Assembly (NCBI GenBank): GCA_023897205.1
Contig: JAHWDD010000007.1
Span: forward strand, 2,232,001-2,296,000
DNA: 64,000 nt
Source: Exophiala sp. HKRS030
Taxonomy: Eukaryota; Ascomycota; Eurotiomycetes; Chaetothyriales; Herpotrichiellaceae
Reading direction: 5' to 3'
Shown here: piece after piece, positions 56,113 through 64,000 of the stretch
How positions within the stretch are numbered: position 1 is the stretch's first letter
How the letters are laid out: every line of letters begins with the position of its first letter
The notes under the pieces: model-generated
What the model saw: the letters and a program-made list of their open reading frames with translations, nothing else
Told to the model about the DNA's origin: nothing
Database searches by the model: none
Position numbers and translations under genes: made by a program

Positions 56113-59100
56113 ATGCCGGGTAAAACCCCTTCATATGTGATTGGCATTGATGTGGGCGGAACAAATACAGATGTGAGAAAGCTCCCGCTCGAAGGATACA
56201 GTACTGACATGTTTCGAGGCCGTCATACTTCAGAATGAAGAAGTCGTGGCCTGGCATAAGACGCCTACGACCTCTGACATACAAGCAGGTGTCGAGCTCG
56301 CCATTCGAGAGGTCGTAAGAAAGGGGCATATCACTCCAGGTCAAATCAAATCGGTCAAGATTGGTACAACGGTAAGTGCCTCGAATTGAATTCTCGTCTT
56401 GGGACTGTGCTCACAACAGAATGCAGCAATTCGTCAACGCGGTTCTCGAGCAGGATCGAAGCAAGCTTGACAAGGTAGCTGTGATCCGGCTCTGTGGACC
56501 TTATTCCCAGCGGTCTCCGCCATTCAGTGCGCAACTTGATCAGTCTACTGAATCTGCAGTCACTAACATGTGCACTCCTTAGTGCATTTTCCAACAGGTC
56601 TTCGTACCTTGATGGAAGGACATTGTGGCTATGTAGATGGTGGCTATCAAGGTGAGTTGCATCATATGGCAACTGACCTGACCCATGCTGCCGGTTGGAA
56701 TATAATCTGATTGAACTAGTCGACGGCAGACTCATTCGTGCGTTGAGACATGAACAACTCAAGCAGCAAGCTGCCATAATCAAGTCGACGTCGATCAAAA
56801 GCATAGTCGTGATCGGCATAAACTCTCCATCGAATCCGAAGCAGGAGCTGGAAGCGGAATCTGTTCTCGTTTCAGAACTTGGACCGGGATACGATGTGTC
56901 TTGCTCTCACAAGATCGGCAGACTAGGCTTCTTGGAACGAGAGAATGCTAGCATCCTCAATGCAAGTTTACGACGGTTTGCTCGTCATGTCATCGCAGGT
57001 TTCAAGTTTGCCGTCCAGAGATTGGGCAAGTGTAGTTTATACATTACCCTCAACGATGGGACCTTGAGCAAAGCATCGGAAGCCGCCGAGTATCCAATAG
57101 GTTGCTTCTCGTCAGGACCTACAAATAGTGCAAGAGGGGCAGCACTGCTGGCAGGATCACTTTCACAAGATGAGGCAGACGACAGAGAGGTCCTCGTGAT
57201 AGACGTGGGAGGGTGAATTTGTCTCTGGAGATTGAAGTCAATGTACTGACACATGATAGGACCACGACCGATATCTGCGCCTTGTTGAAGACTGGTTTTC
57301 CAAGACAATCCGCTGCTTTCGTCAAGGTTGCTGGAGTAAGGACTAACTTTACCATCCCTGATGTACACAGCATCGCTCTAGGTGGCGGCTCTCTCGTCAG
57401 AACAGAGCACGATCGAACTTGTATTGGTCCAGATTCGGTAGGCTCACGCCTGGCCCGAGATGGAATCTATTTTGGAGGGCAGACTCTTACTGTCAGTAAT
57501 CAAGACACTCTCGCATTCTCCGTGCTAAAATTTCATGTAGGCAACAGACTTGATTTTGTCCAACGATCTTACAGAGAGACTTGTACCATCAAACCTCAGG
57601 GCTTCTGGACTGATACAGATCAAGAGAGCTGTCGAAGAGGCGGTTGACCTTGTCAAGACGAAGCAGGGAGATGCGCGAGTAATTCTCGTTGGTGGTGGGA
57701 GTATCATCATTGGTGATGAGATTGCAGGAGTGGGAGAACTCACCCGCCCTGAACATTTCGAAGTGGCCAATGCCGTTGGTGCCGCGGTAAGAAATCCTGC
57801 ACGATCTTCGTCTTAGGATACTAAATCTGTTACAGATCGGGAAGATCAGCGGTTCTGTAGATACGATCGTTGCACCAAAAGCTGATAATGCCTCAATGGA
57901 CGAGCAGATCGAGGAAGCCAAAGCTCTTGCAATGGACCGCTGTGTTGCTGCGGGAGGAAGTAGGGCCACGCTGGAAGTCGTGGAGATCGAACTGATCCCT
58001 GTTTCTTATGCCACCAACGGAGCTACGAGACTGATAGCCCGGGTTGTTGCGGATCTATCAGAAGGCCTTGACGATCCAGACGAAAGCCAATTACCGATGC
58101 CTCATGATTTCGGTAAAACTGCCGGTGCCGAGATTCATACAGACGGTGTCGATTCCAAAGCATCATCATACAATATGATCCACCAACTTGACGTTGAGTC
58201 ATACAGACCAAGGATAGAGGGGGAGCTGTGGTATTTGTCGGAAACAGACTTGCAATTCCTCCAAGACGGCACTGGAGTTCTGGGAGTCGGAAGCTGTGGT
58301 GATGCATACCCCAGCTATGTTGCCTGCTTGCACGCGTTAGCCAAGGGCGAGGATATCACCATCAGGCGGCAGGCAACACTACCAGATAGTGCTGTTGTCT
58401 TGGCTGCTGGTTTCATGGTAAGCGCCCCTAAGTCTTCTGATTGATGTGGCTTACCTGATGAACAGGGATCTCCAACAGTCTATTTGGAGCGAATCCCAGG
58501 CATGCATGAGTAAGAAGCCTGTACCTCATCTATTCAGCCTGTACTGACCATCTGCGACAGGGTTATCGATGCCATGAACGCAGTCCTAGAGACAGCTGAC
58601 ATCACTTCGTTTGATGCTGTCATTCCTAATGAGATAGGAGGGATGAATGCTTTTGAGGCACTCCTCGCGGCGTGCCATTTCGGCAAAACTACCCTGGACG
58701 CTGATTGTGTAGCACGAGCCTACCCTTTCCTATGGCAAACGGTGCGCTGTCTCAGGGACGTCTCGGTTGTGCCAGCGGCCGTTGCAGATGGAGTAGGCAG
58801 ACGAAAGGTGCCGTCACAACGTCATGTCCATCTTGATCTAGGACTGACCGACATTCTTTTAGGTTTTCACAGCTGAAAAAGACAACTTTCGGGCTGAGGA
58901 GTTCATGCGAGATGCCTGCACCGACCTAGGTTCATTGGCAGGCATCTGCATCAACCCGCTTGACGGCAGTGAGGCTCGCACCCTGCCTCGAAACAGCTAT
59001 TCTCTAGGTAAATGATCCTATTAACCTTGAGCGGTTTGCGCGGTTGTGTTGAGAATTCAGTTGACACGTGCATAGCATGGTGCATTGGCCGTTCGATCGC

Positions 59101-59721
59101 TCTTTCTCGTAGCAAGAAAGTAGACCCTGTTATAGGGCTGCTAAAAGAGCAAAACGGGGCCCTTCTCTTTCGAGGGAAAATCGTCTCTGTCATTCGACAC
59201 GTGGCACAGGGCTTTACCAGAGGCAGTGTCCTTCTCTCTGCGTACTCCGAAGAATCGGCCTCACGCTCGAGCGGCGAAATCAACATCTCATCAGGCACCT
59301 CCCTGGCCGTTGAGTTCGAAAATGAGAATCTCTGTGCTGTCCTGAAGCAGGAGGGCGAAGAAGATAAACTGCTGGCAATCTGTCCGGACCTCATTTGTTT
59401 CCTGGATATGGCAAATGGCGCGCCGTTGGGCGTTTCGGACTACAAGTATGGCTTGAGGGTCAGTGTGGTCGCACTGAGAGCACCGCCTGTATGGACCACC
59501 GAGAGGGATTGAAAATGGGCGGGCCATCGGCTTTTGGGTATGTTCTAGGCAGTCATTTGTGCTCTTATTTCCACCCGCTTGAGGCTAACAAAACAACAAA
59601 TAGGCTCGATATGAAATATACTCCTGTTGGCACGGAAGCATATGAACCCCTAAGAGTGTTTGGGAAATGTTTGGCAAGTGCCAATAACTGCATTTGCATC
59701 GCTGATGCGAGCTTGATATGA
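56113..59721 (+). CDS. Hydantoinase/oxoprolinase-type ATPase fused to DUF917, frame interrupted once
   Basis: Thirteen exons give about 983 aa, with an exact triplet sum after one base is added. The N-terminal part starts PSYVIGIDVGGTNTDAVIL, an ASKHA phosphate-1 motif, and continues KIGTTQFVNAVLEQD, RLCGPYSQRSPPFMHFP, GYVDGGYQVDGR, VLVIDVGGTTTDICALL (second phosphate motif) and SIALGGGSLVR. These are shared with bacterial HyuA and 5-oxoprolinase A. The second half (from about residue 560) matches DUF917: WYLSETDLQFLQDGTGVLGVGSCGDAYPSY, VIPNEIGGMNAFEALLAA, VPAAVADGVG and GGPSAFGLDMKYTPVG. The frame breaks at GGG 59505-59507; one more G gives TTERGLKMGG. The intron at 58793-58862 may alternatively begin at 58808. 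Likely an ATP-dependent amidohydrolase of cyclic amides. Confidence 0.92.
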
Positions 59722-61408
59722 GGACATTTTTGGTCCTTGCCAGGTGGGTGGCAGCGCTCTGAAGTCTGTAGTTAGCACACACGCTTATGGCATCCTCGTC
59801 CAATTCTTAGGAATGGCGCGGTCGATATATCGCGATGGGTTATTTCAGGCCGCAGACATCCAAAACGAGAGCATGGGAATTGGCCTTGAAACCTCTCACG
59901 GGTCCTTCAATACAACAGAGTCTAGGGCACTGAAATTTTTATTTTGGATGCCAGACCGACGATCAGGTGATATTCCGTATCTTCATCGAATGTAACCATG
60001 ATCTGAGAATAGTCCTGGAGTGAGCTGCAATGCTTTTGCAATCGTCCCTCGTACAGCGATATCCACGCTCGTAGGCTTCAGATCCCAGATGAAGACAGTG
60101 AGGACAGGGTGGTAGACGATGAGTCGTAACGGAATGCCTTGATAGTATAGATACATAGCTAAGGAGGTAGTAAGGTAGTGGACACTGAATGACTGGCTGT
60201 GGTGTTTGTCAACCTGAAGTTTCGTGGGCAGCATTTCTTGGCGGGTCCCAGGACAAAGCCACAACTTATTCGCACCTGCCGGGAAGGCTCATAACATCAG
60301 CCACAATGACAGAGTGCCACTGCCACAATACGCCAGCCTACCACCTGCCACGCACCAGTGCACGCACCTGCCTGTTGGGGTGCCTTTCGTCCATGGATAA
60401 ATCTCGGCATAGGCACAGGCATTGTCGTGGGAAGTGGCCAAGTCACAGTCGACATAATGACGTCAGGCCAGCGTCTTGATCTCTCTGTCCAAGGATTTTG
60501 AGTGCAACTGGGCAATGGGGGAGAGTGATTCAAGCCTAACCAAGCCTAATCAAGCCTGCCCAAGCCTACCCAAGCCTACCCAAGACCGCCCTAGAGCAGC
60601 TTAAGCATTCCATGTCCTCGTCCCCAAGCGAGTCTCTTTTCTGCCTCTGCTGACTTGTCCTCTTGAGTCTTTGACATTTCGAGGTTGTCTGATTCGATTT
60701 CGTACCAAGAAGATATCCATCGAACAGCACATTGACACGGGGCAGAAATCCATCACTGGGAAAATTCTCCAGGCTCCAGGTCATGATGGATTTATCAACT
60801 CCAATTGCCTCTACGGATGCCGTCCCGTCGAACAGCATTGGGCTGGAACTCTCTTGTGGCGTAAGATTGGATTTTGCTCCGTCATTGTACATTCCAGGAT
60901 AGACGCTAGAGGCAACCTGTTCAGCTGGCATCTCCAGTGCCCCAGCAATTCAAGCAATCCTAGCGATCCTCCTCCACTGGCTGCCTTCGATTTGGTTTCT
61001 CATGCCCCTGGCGCCCGAGCTAAGTCTCAGTTGTGGCCTGTCGATCTCATGTTTCAACACGGTAAACAACATCTTGCTTCCTCTACCTTACTCCGTCCAT
61101 CCTGTCGCCTCCAACCCTGTCAACCCTAAAACTTGATTTGAAGCGGGTATTCATTCGTTCAAACTTCACTGCTTTGGCACTCTCATTCCGTGTCTCGTCA
61201 TTCCTTACCCTCCCTCTTTCTACCCAGTCATCAATTTACTACCATTTGGCTTATATCTTCATTCTGATCTCAACTTGAACCCATTTCATTTCTCGCGGTC
61301 CTTTCCAAACATACTCCCTTGCCCTGTATAGCGACTCGATTTCCACGCGCAACTGCTTCTTGACCCTGCTTCACAAGTTTCGACGCGCCTTTGGTACAAG
61401 CAGGAGAT
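59722..61408. other. Gene-free region, long leader of VCX1
   Basis: No gene supported. It contains a decamer repeat (listed separately). The stretch 61060-61400 is C/T-rich, as expected for a fungal promoter and leader. Confidence 0.5.
60531..60590. repeat. 10-bp tandem repeat (CAAGCCTAMC)n
   Basis: Six consecutive decamers of the form CAAGCCTAAC/CAAGCCTACC, with small changes in copies 2, 3 and 6. They are intergenic, upstream of VCX1. Confidence 0.9.
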
Positions 61409-63290
61409 ATGCGTAAGTTGCATCCATTCTGCCATGTGGTGGCGTCACTAAATCCTCCCAGACAAGTACCGTCGACAGGCAAAATACGCCGCTTGGTATG
61501 ATGATCCAGATGAAGTGTCGTCGGGCATATTACCGAACCCTTTCAAGAAATGGAGACCGAGCACAAGATCCAATTCTGCACGGAATCTAGAGGATGGCGA
61601 CGCCGGCATATTGAGAAAAACCATTACCGATGATCCCAACAACTATCGCCCATCCACCGAGGACCGAGAAGAGCAAATAAATGGTGGTCAACCCTCCTCG
61701 CGTCACGCCAATACTACTCCAAATGTGCGGTCAAAGGCACCGGCTTCCCAACGGGCCGACGATGTCGTTTTCCCTCGCTCCGATAGCCCTACCCAATCTC
61801 TGGATGATGTCCGAGAGAAAACCCAGCACGAAGCCGCCGGCGCCTACGAAGGTGCTGAATCATATTCAAATGGAAATGCAGATCCCTCAATTGCGCCCAA
61901 CGGTATCCGGAGTCGTCCCACGGCCGATTCCCAAGGAAAACATGGTATCAAAAAATTATTCAGCAGGGACACTGGCGAACCCGACGACAATAATGGAAAG
62001 GAGAAAAAGAAGTTCACCGTCTGGGGACAGGTTCACGCCACCTTGTTCAACTCTTGGATCAATGTGTTACTGATCGCTTCTCCGATTGGAATCGCCGTGC
62101 ACTATGCAGGCGTCAACGAAGTCGCCGTGTTCGTCATCAATTTCATCGCCATTATCCCCCTGGCCGCCATGCTGAGTTATGCAACCGAGGAGATCGCATT
62201 GCGGACTGGTGAAGTCATAGGAGGCTTGCTCAACGCATCTTTCGGAAACGCCGTCGAGTTGATCGTGTCAATCATTGCCTTGGCAAAAGATCAAGTGTTG
62301 ATTGTCCAAACTTCACTCATCGGCAGTATGTTGTCTAATCTCCTACTTGTGCTTGGAATGTGTTTTTTCTTTGGCGGAATCAATCGAGTCGAGCAGGCTT
62401 TCAACATGACAGTTGCGCAAACAGCTTCTAGCTTGCTATTTCTGGCTGTCAGCAGCCTGATCATTCCGACGGCTTTTGAACAGTGGGCAAGAACAGGCGA
62501 CAACAGCTCTACCGAAACTGCCACCACCGAGAACCCTAAACCAGGAGTTGCTAGTATCAGCAGGGGAACCGCAATCCTCCTCTTGATTGTCTATGGCTGT
62601 TATCTTTTCTTCCAACTCAAAAGTCACGCAAAAATGTACAACGCACCTAGCGCCAAGAACCCTACACGACCGGTCAAAGCAAAATTCAAGAATGCCATGA
62701 TTCCGGACAGATTGCGCTCAAAGGCGACTCGGGAGGGTGTAGAAGGCGATGATGAGTCTATCGAGAAAGAGGACGAGGCAGAAGAACCCCAGCTTTCCAT
62801 CTGGGTCGCTGTGCTCACGTTGGCGCTTTCCACCGTCCTAGTCGCCTTGAATGCTGAGTATCTTGTTGACTCCATCAATGCCATCACCTGTGGCGGCGGC
62901 ATCTCCAAGAACTTTGTCGGCTTGATTTTATTACCCATTGTTGGAAACGCAGCCGAGCACGCAACCGCCGTGACTGTGGCCGTCAAAGACAAAATGGATC
63001 TGGCTATTGGTGTAGCTGTTGGTTCGAGCATGCAGATTGCCTTGCTCATTCTACCGCTGGTTGTGGTACTTGGATGGATCATGGGCAAAGATGACATGAC
63101 TTTGTTTTTCGATGGATTTCAGATTGCAGTGTTATTCGTCGCAGTGCTTCTGGTCAACTATTTGATCCAGGATGGCAAGTCGCACTGGCTGGAAGGCATT
63201 CTGTTGATGATGTTGTACATCATCATAGCTGTTGCCGCTTGGTTCTACCCGACTGCCCCTGGTCTGAGCGACTGCCCGACGGAAGGATGA
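61409..63290 (+). CDS. VCX1: Vacuolar Ca2+/H+ exchanger
   Basis: Exon 1 is ATG plus one base (61409-61412), a 49-nt intron follows, and exon 2 is 61462-63290; 610 aa. The N-terminal ~165 residues are polar and variable (HKYRRQAKYAAWYDDPDEVSSG...). Eleven membrane helices carry the two CAX signature motifs: GNAVELIVSIIALAKDQVLIVQTSLIGSMLSNLLL (about residue 255) and GNAAEHATAVTVAVKDKMDLAIGVAVGSSMQIALL (about 495). The acidic central loop (GDDESIEKEDEAEEPQ) is typical. The protein moves Ca2+ into the vacuole in exchange for protons. Fungal orthologues are often induced by calcineurin-Crz1, but no such site was identified here. Confidence 0.95.
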
Positions 63291-63879
63291 AAAGTATAAA
63301 TTTTAATTCTGGAGTTTCAAAGGCGTAGTCTGGGATCATGGAAACAACTGACGGCGTGGCGCAGCGAAATAGCGCGGCGAACTTGTCTGAGGGTATTGGT
63401 TGAAGGGTCAACCTTCAAGGGCGTTCTTGATAGCCAATCGATATTACCCATTGCATTGTGCCGGCAACTACATAATTTTCTGCGAGAGTTTGTGTTTTGT
63501 CTGAGCCTGAACGCTGCGCACGCTCTCTAGATCCTGCATCCATGTCTATCCACCCTCGCGTTGCGAGGACGTGGTGATATTTCCTGTTCCATTGTGTGCT
63601 CGGCAGAAATGCGAGAAGGGCGCTATGGTCCACCCAACTGCTATGATGTCATCACGTGGCCACCTCCAGTGAGTAACAAGCAACATCTTTCTCCTCTTTC
63701 CATCCCCATTCCCCAGATTTGAAGTTGACAAAGGCGTAGATTCATGCACTCCTGGCTAGTTGATTTGAAGCTAGCAATGTTACTTGCCACATGGAATGTA
63801 CCTAAAGCATTAGTCTCCTCCTCTAGCTGATGCATCCTGATTCCTCATTCAAAGTCATGCAAACCCGCCTATCCTCAAC
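63291..63879. other. Intergenic, 3' flanks
   Basis: No gene recognised between VCX1 and the minus-strand gene that runs off the window. Confidence 0.45.
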
Positions 63880-64000
63880 CTACTCATACCCCGCACTCAA
63901 CCCACCACCGGGCCTTCCATTAACGGTAATCCGACATACTTCGTTCACGTCTCCATGTCTTTCCATAATCACAACCGCAATCCAACAACCAGGATCCTCA
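63880..64000 (-). CDS. 3' end of an unidentified gene (partial)
   Basis: The minus strand is open from the window edge and reads WIAVVIMERHGDVNEVCRI, then TVNGRPGGGLSAGYE and a TAG stop at 63880-63882. The composition is protein-like. Only about 39 codons are visible, so the family cannot be named and the reading frame is an inference. Confidence 0.4.
   Translation of the reverse strand, partial: EDPGCWIAVVIMERHGDVNEVCRITVNGRPGGGLSAGYE

Noticed and set aside
1..64000. CRISPR array, rRNA operon, complete transposon or secondary-metabolite backbone gene
   Set aside because: None seen: tandem repeats lack spacers, there is no long rRNA-like sequence, no transposase or reverse transcriptase motifs, and no PKS, NRPS or terpene synthase domains.

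Overview
The window is nuclear DNA of a filamentous ascomycete (Pezizomycotina). The signs are many short spliceosomal introns (about 49-115 nt, GTANGT...CTNAC...YAG), a HET-domain allorecognition gene, three genes with fungal transcription-factor regions, a Helo-like/RING protein, and single-copy fungal housekeeping genes at ordinary spacing on both strands. The overall flavour fits Eurotiomycetes or a close class, but that placement is inference. I see no viral, plasmid or complete transposon sequence.

Layout. 0-8 kb is gene-poor and accessory: a small GFA-domain protein, an 8-bp tandem repeat, a large HET-domain gene, and a DUF985-type cupin. 8.6-10 kb holds a Pol III-type tRNA-Thr(UGU) gene that appears to be broken by three insertions, and an unassigned multi-exon minus-strand gene. 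10.5-17.4 kb is housekeeping: ROT1, 5-formyl-THF cyclo-ligase, SmE, MTR10. 18.7-34.6 kb continues with PTC7-like PP2C, a SET protein with a signal peptide, a metallophosphoesterase, an exon ending in a 25-bp minisatellite, OST2/DAD1, a transcription-factor-like protein without a zinc cluster, an SDR, a TMEM14 protein, UTP23 and RRN3. 35-43 kb looks metabolic: a 2OG-Fe(II) oxygenase, an alpha/beta hydrolase, a Zn2Cys6 regulator and a DAL5-type MFS transporter. 43.7-50 kb has a mitochondrial-type tRNA(Ile)-lysidine synthase and a Helo-like/RING protein. 51-60 kb has a second Zn2Cys6 regulator, an Atg22-like transporter and a hydantoinase/oxoprolinase-DUF917 enzyme, possibly one catabolic unit. 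The window closes with the vacuolar Ca2+/H+ exchanger VCX1 and the 3' end of a minus-strand gene.

Two cross-cutting observations stand out. First, five otherwise intact genes contain six places where adding exactly one base to a homopolymer run restores a family-consistent reading frame. This looks like systematic one-base homopolymer deletions in the assembly, although true pseudogenisation or frameshifting is not excluded. Second, the tRNA-Thr gene at 8660-8842 folds into a standard 72-nt tRNA only if insertions of 23, 53 and 35 nt are removed. Only the last sits at the canonical 37/38 position. This is the most unusual object in the window.

Exon boundaries were read by eye from splice consensus and frame continuity. 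In most multi-exon models the exon sum divides exactly by three.
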